NCBI GenBank assembly: GCA_028683385.1
Contig: JAQUIJ010000007.1
Span: 186,001-250,000, forward strand
Source: Prolixibacteraceae bacterium
GTDB taxonomy: Bacteria; Bacteroidota; Bacteroidia; Bacteroidales; Prolixibacteraceae
DNA length: 64,000 nucleotides
Reading direction: 5' to 3'
Position 1 is the stretch's first letter; each line of letters opens with the position of its first letter. The notes under the pieces were generated by a model. The model was not told the origin of the DNA and searched no databases. It saw only the letters and a list, made by a program, of their open reading frames with translations. Below, piece by piece: positions 26,081-34,513 of the stretch. The position numbers and the translations under genes were made by a program.

Positions 26081-27247
26081 TTAATGTTTCCGAAGTAAAT
26101 CAAGCATTTTTCGATCTAGTTTATGTCCATACCAATCTTCGTATTGAACATCTTTTCTACCTGAATCCAAAATACCAAAATCGCCTCTAAAATTCCAAAG
26201 CGCATAACCGATCTGATTTTCAGTTAAAACATCCAGCACATCGCCAAACCAGGCGAGAAAAACATCATGTGGTGTCTCCCGCCAGCAACCGCATTCGCCG
26301 CAATGAACACCAACCCCCTGTTTCACGAGATCAATCCAAGGTTGATACAGTTCTTCCAGATTTTTTCGGCTAAACGATTTACCATCAATGACTCCTGGCC
26401 AAACTGGCATGGGTGCGTCATCCGGATTTTTAAATACCCATGGCGCACGGTAATGCGACACGTAATGAGGAAAATATCCACGACAACTTTGGGCAATGTT
26501 CAGATCGGTAATCTCAGAAATTACTGAGGCACCAACATCATTTCCATCAGCAATAACCAGATGATCAGGATTTGATTTGCGGATTGCCTGCGAAGCAGCC
26601 AATGCAACTTTTCGATACACGGCTCCCGGAATTGTTGTACGCGAACCAAACTGATCGTTCATATTTTCGCGCCAACTTGGTTCATTGACCAAATCGAAAC
26701 TGATTTTTTTCGATGATATATTCTTAAAACGGTTACCCCACATTTCCCAGTGAAAACAAAATGCTTCCAATGCTTCCTGATCTTTCCACAAATTGTACGG
26801 TTCATTAAATCCGGCGTTTACACAATATCCTGGTGCCCGATGAAGGTTAATACTTACATGCAAACCAGCCTCCTGTGCCTGAAAAACTAATTCCTGAATT
26901 TCGTCCACTACTTTCTCATTGATGTTCAAAACATCCGAAGGAGTAACATCCTTTTGGCTGTCAAAGATGATGTAGCGTGGATAAGCCATTGGCAACCGAA
27001 CAAAATCGAACCCCCAGTCAGCCATCCATTTCAGATCTTCTTTAGTGGTTTTCGACTGTGTTTCGCCTTTCGGAGGAAAAGCCCCAAAATAATCAAGCAG
27101 ATTAAATCCCCGCCAGCGCGGAATAGAGTTTTGTAAAGATGCACCCATAGATGATCCGAATGCCAGGTTTCCGGACAATGCGGTAGCAATAGCTGCAACA
27201 CCCGTTGTCTTTATAAAAATACGCCTGTTAAAGTCTTTGTTTTCCAT
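26081..27247 (-). CDS. Glycoside hydrolase family 5-type cellulase (secreted)
   Basis: A 388-residue protein with a Tat-type leader (NRRIFIKTTGVAAIATALSG) and a GH5 (beta/alpha)8 domain. IPRWRGFNLLDYF marks the first strand. ADWGFDFVRLPMAYP and VSINLHRAPGYC follow. The acid/base glutamate lies in FDLVNEPSW near residue 190. The nucleophile is probably the Glu in VHCGECGCW near residue 324, which has C where GEFG is usual. A late ALWNFRGDFGILDSGR matches the family's aromatic platform. GH5 enzymes act on beta-glucans, xyloglucans or mannans; the subfamily cannot be fixed by eye. It may share targets with the GH9 protein of this window. Confidence 0.87.
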   Translation of the reverse strand: MENKDFNRRIFIKTTGVAAIATALSGNLAFGSSMGASLQNSIPRWRGFNLLDYFGAFPPKGETQSKTTKEDLKWMADWGFDFVRLPMAYPRYIIFDSQKDVTPSDVLNINEKVVDEIQELVFQAQEAGLHVSINLHRAPGYCVNAGFNEPYNLWKDQEALEAFCFHWEMWGNRFKNISSKKISFDLVNEPSWRENMNDQFGSRTTIPGAVYRKVALAASQAIRKSNPDHLVIADGNDVGASVISEITDLNIAQSCRGYFPHYVSHYRAPWVFKNPDDAPMPVWPGVIDGKSFSRKNLEELYQPWIDLVKQGVGVHCGECGCWRETPHDVFLAWFGDVLDVLTENQIGYALWNFRGDFGILDSGRKDVQYEDWYGHKLDRKMLDLLRKH

Positions 27248-27368
27248 AGATTAGATGGATTTAGTTTAGTTGTGATTTATTTCAGCTAAGTTATTGTATT
27301 TAGCAAAACTTACTGAAATAATAAAGCTCAAATTGAATCGGTAATAATCGAATTGTTTAATCGCCTAA

Positions 27369-27400
27369 TTGACAAATTAAAATTTCAAACTGTATATTTG
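27369..27400 (+). promoter_or_regulatory. Strong Bacteroidota promoter for the YhcH-family gene
   Basis: TTG at 27369-27371 and TATATTTG at 27393-27400, a full TAnnTTTG match, with a 21-base spacer. The predicted start is about 55 bases before the ATG at 27462. Confidence 0.65.
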
Positions 27401-27461
27401 CACGACCAATTGCAATCGATTGTTGTTGGATTCATTCATACAATATACTTAAGAACACCCT

Positions 27462-27911
27462 ATGATACTTGATAAACTTGAAAATGCTGAGCTCTATTCC
27501 TGCATCAGCGAAAACCTGAAAAGAGGATTCGACTTCCTGAAAAATACAAATCTACCGGCTCTTGAAATTGGGAATTATGAAATTGATGGCAAAAATGTAT
27601 TTGCCCTGGTTAGCGAATATGAAAGCAAAGCTCATCAGGATTGCCGATTGGAAGCACATCAGATTTATGCCGACATTCAGTACATTGTTTCAGGAAGAGA
27701 AGCCATTGGCTTTGCATCCTTGAACGGACAAACTGTAACTGCAGAATACCTTCCGGAGAAAGACATTGTCTTTTTTTCAGGAGAAACCACCCAGATGATT
27801 GTTGAAGCAGGAATGTTTGCGGTATTTTACCCACAGGATGTTCACCGACCTTGTATGCAGATTGACGGTCCGGAGAAGGTAAAGAAAGTAGTTGTGAAAG
27901 TGAAAATCTAA
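27462..27911 (+). CDS. YhcH/YjgK/YiaL-family cupin
   Basis: A 149-residue member of the DUF386 family (YhcH, YjgK, YiaL and EbgC). Conserved stretches are LEIGNYEIDGKNVFALVSEY, a central EAHQIYADIQYIVSGREAIG with the H-x-x-x-x-D-I-Q metal-site pattern, and FAVFYPQDVHRPCM near the C-terminus with another conserved H. These proteins are cupin-like and in several cases act as sugar epimerases or mutarotases, for instance in sialic-acid use (YhcH). It is alone under a clear promoter and followed by the hairpin at 27921. The sugar substrate is unknown. Confidence 0.88.
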   Translation: MILDKLENAELYSCISENLKRGFDFLKNTNLPALEIGNYEIDGKNVFALVSEYESKAHQDCRLEAHQIYADIQYIVSGREAIGFASLNGQTVTAEYLPEKDIVFFSGETTQMIVEAGMFAVFYPQDVHRPCMQIDGPEKVKKVVVKVKI

Positions 27912-27920
27912 ATAGAAAAT

Positions 27921-27971
27921 AGTCATTAGTCAACAGAAAAGTCATTTTCCCTTTTCTAATGACTAATGACT
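27921..27971. repeat. Long hairpin, family 2
   Basis: A perfect 12-bp outer stem (27921-27932 with 27960-27971) and a 7-bp inner stem (27935-27941 with 27951-27957) are separated by a 2x2 internal loop. It shares its layout and core with 15597-15649 and sits 9 bases after the YhcH-family stop, so it may also end transcription. Confidence 0.7.
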
Positions 27972-28049
27972 GTATTCTGTAGAAACATGAATAGCACTTT
28001 TCACAAATAAATGCAATTAGCCCATTCTAGTTGGTTCTGCTTGTGATTA

Positions 28050-28081
28050 TTGACATAGCAACGATTTTTTATCTACATTTA
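28050..28081 (+). promoter_or_regulatory. Promoter candidate for the esterase operon
   Basis: TTG at 28050-28052 and TACATTTA at 28074-28081 (one mismatch to TAnnTTTG) are spaced by 21 bases. The ATG lies 41 bases downstream. Confidence 0.5.
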
Positions 28082-28122
28082 AGCAGTTTTTCTGCAATAA
28101 CCTAAACAATAAACTGCCTATC

Positions 28123-29091
28123 ATGAAGCATTCTATACTATTCCTGAAAGTCGTTCTCCCTCTATGTTTTTTGAGCCTGAATATTTTTGCACAGGAACGA
28201 TACAAAGAAGAGATTACTGACTCTGCGAGGGTTGAAACGTTTACGTATGCATTTAAAGACGGTAAATCGCTCGATATGGATGTATATTCTCCTGCCTTTG
28301 ATAATGAAACTCAAAGACCTTTAATCTTTTATGTGCACGGTGGAGGCTTTTCTGGTGGAAAACGAAATGACCCCGGAATTCAGGTATTTTGCAAAAAACT
28401 TGCCATGCATGGATATGTAGTTTCATCCATTTCGTACCGGTTAACACGTGAAGGGAAAGAAAGTGGTTTTGGATGCGATTGTCCGGCTGTTGACAAGAGA
28501 AATACCTTTAACGATGCTGTTGAAGATCTTCAGGATGCAACCTTTTTCATGATTCAGCAGCGCGATAAAATGGGAATCGATCCGCAAAAAATAATTATTT
28601 CAGGAAGCAGTGCCGGTGCCGAAACTGTACTGAATACAGCCTATCAGCCACCTTACTGTTATGGTTTGGATAGTGGACCCGTTTCGTATGCCGGCGTTAT
28701 TTCAATGGCAGGAGCAATTCCTGATACTTCCCGTATTTTCAAGGAATCAGCAATTCCATCACTTCTTTTTCACGGAACCTGCGATAACCTGGTTCCATAT
28801 GCTACAGCGCCACATCATTATTGCAAGGAAGGCCAACCCGGATACCTCATTTTGCACGGTTCGTACACGATTGCCGAAAAACTCAAAAAACTCGGAACGC
28901 CATACTGGCTTTACACCTATTGCAATGCTTCGCACGAGATTGCAGGTAAACCCATGTCGGACAATTTGAATGAGATTATCGAATTTTGCTATTCTTATAT
29001 CGTCAACAAAGGAACCGAGCAAAAAACGACAATAATAAAAGGTAACAACAACACCTGCGAATACCAATCTTTTAATTTTTGTTCTGAATGA
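28123..29091 (+). CDS. Secreted alpha/beta-hydrolase (esterase/BD-FAE-like)
   Basis: A 322-residue protein with a signal peptide (LPLCFLSLNIFAQ). The HGGGFSGGK oxyanion-hole motif lies near residue 72 and the nucleophile serine is in GSSAGAE near residue 162. A HGTCDNLVPYA segment carries the acid and ASHEIAG near residue 270 the histidine. This fits the esterase/lipase family that includes feruloyl and acetyl esterases of Bacteroidota. The stop overlaps the start of the next gene (ATGA at 29088-29091), so the two are co-translated. The substrate is probably an ester group on a polysaccharide, but nothing in the sequence proves it. Confidence 0.85.
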   Translation: MKHSILFLKVVLPLCFLSLNIFAQERYKEEITDSARVETFTYAFKDGKSLDMDVYSPAFDNETQRPLIFYVHGGGFSGGKRNDPGIQVFCKKLAMHGYVVSSISYRLTREGKESGFGCDCPAVDKRNTFNDAVEDLQDATFFMIQQRDKMGIDPQKIIISGSSAGAETVLNTAYQPPYCYGLDSGPVSYAGVISMAGAIPDTSRIFKESAIPSLLFHGTCDNLVPYATAPHHYCKEGQPGYLILHGSYTIAEKLKKLGTPYWLYTYCNASHEIAGKPMSDNLNEIIEFCYSYIVNKGTEQKTTIIKGNNNTCEYQSFNFCSE

Positions 29092-29930
29092 AACGCTTCT
29101 TTTTTATCATTTTAGTTTTCGTTAGTAACCTTGCAATCGCGCAAAATGTCCGGGTTATTACTTATAATATTCGCTTTAATAATCCGGATGATGGGGTAAA
29201 TGCCTGGCCTAACCGAAGTAAGGATGTAGCTGCTTTACTTGACTTCCATAAAGCTGATATTTTTGGTTTGCAGGAAGCTTTAATTGGTCAGATTGAAGAC
29301 ATTAAAAAGCAGTTACCCCATATGGACTGGGTTGGTGTAGGCCGCGACGATGGCAAAAATGCAGGTGAATTCTCCCCTCTTTTCTACAATTCGAAGAAAT
29401 TTAAGGCACTTAAAAGTGGTTGGTTCTGGCTTTCGCAAACACCTGAAAAGCCGGGACTGGGATGGGATGCTGCCTGCAATCGGGTGTGCACCTGGATTTT
29501 GCTCGAAACCGACAAAAAAGATCGGCAATTTATGGTATTCAATACCCATTTCGATCATCAGGGAGTTAAAGCCAGAACTGAGTCAGCTAAACTGATTTTA
29601 CGAAAAATGAAAGAGTTAAATCCTACGAAACTACCCGTAATCCTAACGGGAGACTTCAATCTGACTCCTGAACAAGAGCCCATTGCTGTAATTACCAAAG
29701 AACTTCACGATTCACGTTCGATTACAAAAGAAGCACCTTACGGACCCAATGGAACATTCAACGGGTTTCAATTTAATAGTCCGCTTAACGAACGCATCGA
29801 TTATGTGTTTGTAAACGACCTTGTGGAAGTGAAGCAATACGGCGTATTAAGCGATTCAAAAGATCAGAAGTATCCATCCGATCACTTACCTGTTTTCGTA
29901 AACCTTGAACTGAAGAAAGCGATAAAGTAA
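29088..29930 (+). CDS. Secreted endonuclease/exonuclease/phosphatase-family hydrolase
   Basis: A 280-residue protein with a signal peptide (FFIILVFVSNLAIAQ) and the EEP fold. Motifs: VITYNIRFNNPDDG near the start, FGLQEAL (metal-binding Glu), FNTHFDHQG near residue 151, ILTGDFNLTPEQEP near 187 and the C-terminal YPSDHLPVFVNLE (catalytic D-H). The family hydrolyses phosphodiesters or phosphomonoesters. Secreted Bacteroidota members act on nucleic acids or inositol or sugar phosphates. It is translationally coupled to the esterase gene and likely belongs to the same extracytoplasmic degradation step. Confidence 0.88.
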   Translation: MKRFFFIILVFVSNLAIAQNVRVITYNIRFNNPDDGVNAWPNRSKDVAALLDFHKADIFGLQEALIGQIEDIKKQLPHMDWVGVGRDDGKNAGEFSPLFYNSKKFKALKSGWFWLSQTPEKPGLGWDAACNRVCTWILLETDKKDRQFMVFNTHFDHQGVKARTESAKLILRKMKELNPTKLPVILTGDFNLTPEQEPIAVITKELHDSRSITKEAPYGPNGTFNGFQFNSPLNERIDYVFVNDLVEVKQYGVLSDSKDQKYPSDHLPVFVNLELKKAIK

Positions 29931-29975
29931 TCTTTTATCCTGAACAATTCAGGCTTTTGTTTGCTTTGTGTTTCA

Positions 29976-31043
29976 ATGAAAGTAGATTTTATCATTGTTG
30001 GTCAAGGTCTCGCAGGTACATTGCTTGCTTCTGAATTATTCAGGCGAAACAAAACCTTTGTGGTGTTTAACGATCCCGGTCAGCTCAAATCGTCTGACGT
30101 TGCGGCGGGAATAATCAACCCCGTTGTTTTCCGGCGAATGACAAAAAGCTGGTTGGTTGATGATGCCTTTCCTCAAATGGAAACAACTTACCGGGAGCTG
30201 GAAGAATTACTACACGAACAACTCTATTTTCCAGGTAGAATGCTGAAAGTTTTAGGCGAAGGCGGATTTGATTTTTGGAAAGAAAAGGCCTTCGCCAATC
30301 GATTGGAGACTTATCTGGAAGTTGAACCCATTCAAAGTTTCCAAAATCCGGGTATATCAAATGCTTTTAGTTTCGGTTGCGTTAACAAGTCTGGACGGCT
30401 TGACATTCAAAAACTTATTTCAACTTTCACAGGATTATTCGCGCAGCAAAATTTGATCAGGAATGAAAAGATAGATTACGAAAAACTGATTTTATTCGCC
30501 AACTCCACAACTTATGATAATATTACTGCTCAAAAGATCATTTTTTGCGAAGGATCGGCCGCTGCTCAGAATCCTTTTTTCAAAAATCTGAAATTCAAAC
30601 ACTCGAAAGGCGAAGTTCTGGAACTAAAAATCCCGGAATTGAAACTGAACGAAATCGTCAGCGATGAAGTATTTGTGATGCCAATTGGAAACGACAGTTA
30701 CAAAGTTGGTGCAACCTACACCTGGGACAAATTAAACTACGACACAACAGATTCAGCCCGGCAGGAATTACTTAACAAACTACGAAACATCAGTTCAGCA
30801 CCATTTGACGTATTGAGTCAAAAGGCTGGAATTCGCCCTACGATGCACGACCGGAAACCAGTAATCGGCTTGCTTCCGGATAATCCACGAATAGGAATTT
30901 TCAACGGATTGGGTTCAAAAGGGGTTCTGCTAGGGCCCTATTTTGCCAAACAATTCGCAGATTATTTGGTTGGAAATTCAAATTACATTCATCCAGAAGC
31001 CAATATTGAAAGATACTTTAAGCGAAAAAAACAGCCGGATTAG
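29976..31043 (+). CDS. FAD-dependent oxidoreductase (DAO family)
   Basis: A 355-residue protein. I start it at the ATG at 29976 because the dinucleotide-binding MKVDFIIVGQGLAGTLLA follows at once; the TTG at 29961 would add 5 residues. It has the DAO/DadA/ThiO layout: an N-terminal Rossmann fold with G-x-G-x-x-G, a middle substrate-binding part, and a C-terminal IRPTMHDRKPVIG followed by FNGLGSKGVLLGP, which closes the FAD site. Such enzymes oxidise amino acids or amines. The exact substrate is not predictable. It precedes the Hdr-like operon by 218 bases and may not be co-transcribed with it. Confidence 0.85.
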   Translation: MKVDFIIVGQGLAGTLLASELFRRNKTFVVFNDPGQLKSSDVAAGIINPVVFRRMTKSWLVDDAFPQMETTYRELEELLHEQLYFPGRMLKVLGEGGFDFWKEKAFANRLETYLEVEPIQSFQNPGISNAFSFGCVNKSGRLDIQKLISTFTGLFAQQNLIRNEKIDYEKLILFANSTTYDNITAQKIIFCEGSAAAQNPFFKNLKFKHSKGEVLELKIPELKLNEIVSDEVFVMPIGNDSYKVGATYTWDKLNYDTTDSARQELLNKLRNISSAPFDVLSQKAGIRPTMHDRKPVIGLLPDNPRIGIFNGLGSKGVLLGPYFAKQFADYLVGNSNYIHPEANIERYFKRKKQPD

Positions 31044-31261
31044 CAATATTCTATGCGCAACCACAAAAACTCATTGTAAATTTCTTATTTCCCAAAATTG
31101 GTGCAGTAAAAATTACAACATCAAGAATCAACTCGTGATTAGCTTCCATTGACTTCATAAAATAAGAATACGCACAAAGACCTATATCAAATACAGTTTT
31201 AGACTGAACCGTCCCAATATTTGAAAAGTTACCTTCGTCTTGTTATTACCCAAAAACCAAA

Positions 31262-31969
31262 ATGGAACTTTACCAGGAACTTACAAAAGATATTCGGTTT
31301 GTGGAAGGCCTGAAATCCTGCATGAATTGTGGCGTTTGCACGGCCATTTGCCCTGCTGCCGAATTTTACGACTACGACCCCAGAATAATTGCCGGTATTG
31401 TACAATCAAAAGATGAAAAACGGATTGAAGAACTTCTGAAAAGCGAGACCATCTGGTATTGTGGCGAATGTATGTCGTGCAAAACCCGCTGTCCACGGGG
31501 CAATACTGTTGGACTAATCATCATGGCTCTGCGAAGCTTGTCACAGGAACTGGGCTACTTTGCTGAATCAGAAAAAGGTCGACAGCAATTGGCGATCAAG
31601 CGTGTAGTTGGCGAAAACATTATATCCAAAGGTTATTGCGTCCTTCCCGAAAACCTTATTCCTGAAATGCACCCCGAACAAGGACCTGTTGGGGAATGGA
31701 TTTATGACAATAAAGAAGAAGTTTACGAACGCGTTGGAGCTAATTACAATGGTAATGGTGAAGGTGCTTTACGTAAGATTCCACAGGAATCGATGGACGA
31801 AATTTACCGAATCTTCGAAATAACAGGTGGTATTGACCGTTTCGAAAAAATTGAATATTTCTCGAAACTTAAAGCTAAAAACATGGGATTTACCGAAAAT
31901 GATAACAATTATTCGGACTATGTAAACCACATCTTCACTACCAATAATGGCAAACACAACCGACAATAA
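31262..31969 (+). CDS. HdrC-like iron-sulfur protein (first of operon)
   Basis: A 235-residue soluble protein with two 4Fe-4S motifs: C20-x2-C23-x2-C26-x3-C30-P and C67-x2-C70-x2-C73-x3-C77-P. This is the arrangement of heterodisulfide-reductase subunit C and the related QmoC/DsrK electron-wire proteins. The 150-residue C-terminal extension is larger than in methanogen HdrC. It passes electrons between a flavin subunit (HdrA) and the CCG-domain subunit (HdrB). The next gene starts on the last base of its stop (TAATG), so the two are coupled. It opens a five-gene operon ending at 36355. Confidence 0.85.
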   Translation: MELYQELTKDIRFVEGLKSCMNCGVCTAICPAAEFYDYDPRIIAGIVQSKDEKRIEELLKSETIWYCGECMSCKTRCPRGNTVGLIIMALRSLSQELGYFAESEKGRQQLAIKRVVGENIISKGYCVLPENLIPEMHPEQGPVGEWIYDNKEEVYERVGANYNGNGEGALRKIPQESMDEIYRIFEITGGIDRFEKIEYFSKLKAKNMGFTENDNNYSDYVNHIFTTNNGKHNRQ

Positions 31970-33033
31970 TGAAACGAGAAGGTAAAATACAAGTTTGGCA
32001 GGATTATCAGAAGGATATAGCCGATGATCATTACTTCTATGTGCGAAGTTGCATACGTCAAAACTTCTTTCCTGGATCAGAACAAACGTTTCTAAAAATT
32101 CTGCGCAGGGAATTGAATAAAGATATTTATGAAAATCCACATCACACCAGTTGCTCTGGAATTGGTTACCATTCTGATATTGTTCCGTTCGACACCATTC
32201 AAACCATCGTTGCGCGGCAATTTGCACTCATGACCGAAGCTGGCTACCAGAACCTGGCAGTTTCGTGCATTACCTCATTTGGTATTTACAACGAAATCAT
32301 CGAAACATGGAAAGAGTTTCCTTCGGAACTGGAAAAAGTACGCTCACTCCTGAAAAAAGCTACCGGACGCGAATTTGAAATACCTCAAAATGTGGCTCAT
32401 GCAAGCGATATTATATACAAATTCAGGGATAAAATAGCTTCAATTGGGGAAAACCGGCTTGTCAATCAGAAGACAGGCAAACCGTTGAAAATTGTCGAAC
32501 ACATTGGCTGTCATTATTCAAAGATGTTTCCTTCGAAAGGAGTTGGCGGTGCAGAGTTTCCTCATGTACTGGTTGGAATGATCGAATCCTGGGGTGGCGA
32601 AGTGGTTGATTATCCTGAACGTCGTCATTGCTGCGGATTTGGGTTCAGGCAATATCTGGTGATGTCTAACCGTGGTTACTCTGTTTCCAATTCAAGGAAG
32701 AAATTTGAATCGATGGAGCCATACAAGCCCGATGCAATTCTTTGCAATTGCCCCGGTTGCCCAATGTTTCTCGATCGGTGGCAGTATGTTATTCAAGAAA
32801 TGGAAGGTAAAACATATGGCGAAAACGGACAGGGAATCCCGGTTCTAACCTACGAAGAAATGGCAGGTCTGGTACTTGGTTACGATCCGTGGAACATGGG
32901 AATGCAGATGCACCAAACCAATGTAGAGCCATTGTTGGATAAAATGGGAATTCATTACGACACTGATTTAAAATATGCCGGGAAAGACGGGAAACTGATC
33001 GGAAAACCAAAGATGGTGAGTTGCGGATGTTGA
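31969..33033 (+). CDS. HdrB-like CCG-domain protein
   Basis: A 354-residue protein related to heterodisulfide reductase subunit B. The second cysteine-rich (CCG) domain is intact: C181, C221-C222 in HCCGFGF and C259/C261-P-G-C264 in LCNCPGCP. The first domain is degenerate: C28, C62 (SCSG instead of CC) and C100 (CITS, not CxxC). In HdrB both domains bind noncubane 4Fe-4S clusters that reduce the disulfide. Here one catalytic cluster seems possible. The start overlaps the previous stop by one base and the C-terminus ends in CGC. Whether the substrate is a disulfide is unknown. Confidence 0.83.
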   Translation: MKREGKIQVWQDYQKDIADDHYFYVRSCIRQNFFPGSEQTFLKILRRELNKDIYENPHHTSCSGIGYHSDIVPFDTIQTIVARQFALMTEAGYQNLAVSCITSFGIYNEIIETWKEFPSELEKVRSLLKKATGREFEIPQNVAHASDIIYKFRDKIASIGENRLVNQKTGKPLKIVEHIGCHYSKMFPSKGVGGAEFPHVLVGMIESWGGEVVDYPERRHCCGFGFRQYLVMSNRGYSVSNSRKKFESMEPYKPDAILCNCPGCPMFLDRWQYVIQEMEGKTYGENGQGIPVLTYEEMAGLVLGYDPWNMGMQMHQTNVEPLLDKMGIHYDTDLKYAGKDGKLIGKPKMVSCGC

Positions 33034-33137
33034 AAATTTCAGGCAATTGGAGGATTTAAAACATAAAATAATGAACAAGTTCTAATCTGATCAATGCTAA
33101 CCTGGAACTTGAAATTTGGAACTATTAAACTTAGCTT

Positions 33138-34163
33138 GTGAAACACATTGTAGTTATAGGTGGCGGAATTGCCGGAATGGAAACAGCTTGCGCTCTGACT
33201 GATGCAGGACATTGGGTAACTGTAATCGAAAAAGAAGAACAGGTAGGCGGAAAGCTGAACAAATGGTCATACCTTTTCCCGGACTTTACTCCCGCTGATA
33301 AGATATTGGACGCACTTCTGGAAAAACACAGTGAAAAAGATTTCTCGATTTTAAGCCAGACAGAAGTCCTCTCTGTTAACCGCCAAAATAACAAATTCAA
33401 CATCGAAACTTCGGGTAAGCAAAAGTTAGAAGCTGATGCTGTAGTTGTCGCCACTGGATACGAACTTTTTGATGCCTCCCGAAAGGAAGAATACGGATAC
33501 AAAATATATGATCATGTAATCACATCGGCCGATCTGGAAAAATTATTATTACCTGACGGAGACCTTTCAGTCGCTGCGGGCCAAAATCCCAAACGGATTG
33601 CATTTGTACATTGTGTGGGATCGCGTGATGAAAAATCGGGCAATCATTATTGCTCCAAAGTATGCTGCATAACTGGCGTTAAACAAGCCATTGAACTTAA
33701 AAAACGATTGCCTGAAGCCGAGATTTATTGTTTCTACATGGATTTGCGCATGTACGGGAAAAACTTCGAAGAACTTTACCGTGAAGCACAGGAAAAGTAC
33801 GACATCCAGTTTATCCGTGGGCGGTTGTCTGAAGCGTCAGAAAAAATCGATAAAAGTTTGCTGATCAAATCGGAAGATACGCTTTCAGGCAGGCCACTCA
33901 AAATGAATGTTGATTTGCTGGTTTTGCTTGTGGGCATGGAAGCCGGAAAAGGAACCGCAAAAGCTGCGGCAGCCTGTAGTATCGGCTGCGAAGAATCAGG
34001 TTTTCTGAGAACTTCTGACCCATTTCTGATGTCGAATTTCTCAGAGCAAGAAGGAATATTTCTGGCAGGCAGTTGCACCGCACCCATGTCGGTCAATGAT
34101 ACCATTTTACATGCCAGGTCTGCGGCCCAAGAAGTAAATAACTGGCTAAAAAAGAATAACTAA
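33138..34163 (+). CDS. HdrA-like flavoprotein, minimal form
   Basis: A 341-residue protein starting at a GTG, 104 bases after the HdrB-like stop. It contains an FAD-binding Rossmann motif (VIGGGIAGMETACAL) and the diagnostic HdrA insert C159-V-G-S-R followed by Y-C172-S-x-x-C176-C177, which ligates the flavin-proximal 4Fe-4S cluster. The N-terminal Fe-S domain and C-terminal ferredoxin domains of full-length HdrA (about 650 residues) are missing. A second NAD-like or FAD segment ends at LAGSCTAPMSVNDTI. It is translationally coupled to the next gene (TAATG at 34161-34165). It may accept electrons from NADH, ferredoxin or another dehydrogenase. Confidence 0.85.
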   Translation: MKHIVVIGGGIAGMETACALTDAGHWVTVIEKEEQVGGKLNKWSYLFPDFTPADKILDALLEKHSEKDFSILSQTEVLSVNRQNNKFNIETSGKQKLEADAVVVATGYELFDASRKEEYGYKIYDHVITSADLEKLLLPDGDLSVAAGQNPKRIAFVHCVGSRDEKSGNHYCSKVCCITGVKQAIELKKRLPEAEIYCFYMDLRMYGKNFEELYREAQEKYDIQFIRGRLSEASEKIDKSLLIKSEDTLSGRPLKMNVDLLVLLVGMEAGKGTAKAAAACSIGCEESGFLRTSDPFLMSNFSEQEGIFLAGSCTAPMSVNDTILHARSAAQEVNNWLKKNN

Positions 34164-34507
34164 TGAAAGATTTTGGCTTTTCAGTGATCAAACAGCGAAC
34201 CATCGACTACGATCAGTTTGACGGCCGTCTTTTGAATGAGGTTTTAGAAATGGAACCCTCGTTTAAGGTATGTCTATCGTGCGGAGGATGCACTGCCACT
34301 TGTAGCGCTGCTGATTTGGTCAGTTTCAATGTACGGCGAATGAACCTATTGCTTCGTCGTGGAGAAACTGTTGAACTCGAAACTGAAATTCAAAAATGCA
34401 TGCTCTGTGGCAAATGCATGTTGGTCTGCCCTCGTGGAATCAACCTCCGAAATGTAATCATGCTCATCAAAAAGAGCATACATAAATATAAACCTGTCAA
34501 TTTGTAG
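34163..34507 (+). CDS. Second HdrC-like ferredoxin-type protein (short)
   Basis: A 114-residue protein with two 4Fe-4S motifs, C37-x2-C40-x2-C43-x3-C47 (CLSCGGCTATCS) and C79-x2-C82-x2-C85-x3-C89-P. It resembles a trimmed HdrC, without the extended C-terminus of the first copy. It is coupled to the HdrA-like gene by a one-base overlap and sits 6 bases before the membrane subunit. Having two HdrC-like proteins in one operon suggests two electron branches, one to HdrB and one to the membrane HdrDE-like subunit. Confidence 0.85.
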   Translation: MKDFGFSVIKQRTIDYDQFDGRLLNEVLEMEPSFKVCLSCGGCTATCSAADLVSFNVRRMNLLLRRGETVELETEIQKCMLCGKCMLVCPRGINLRNVIMLIKKSIHKYKPVNL

Positions 34508-34513
34508 ATTCAT

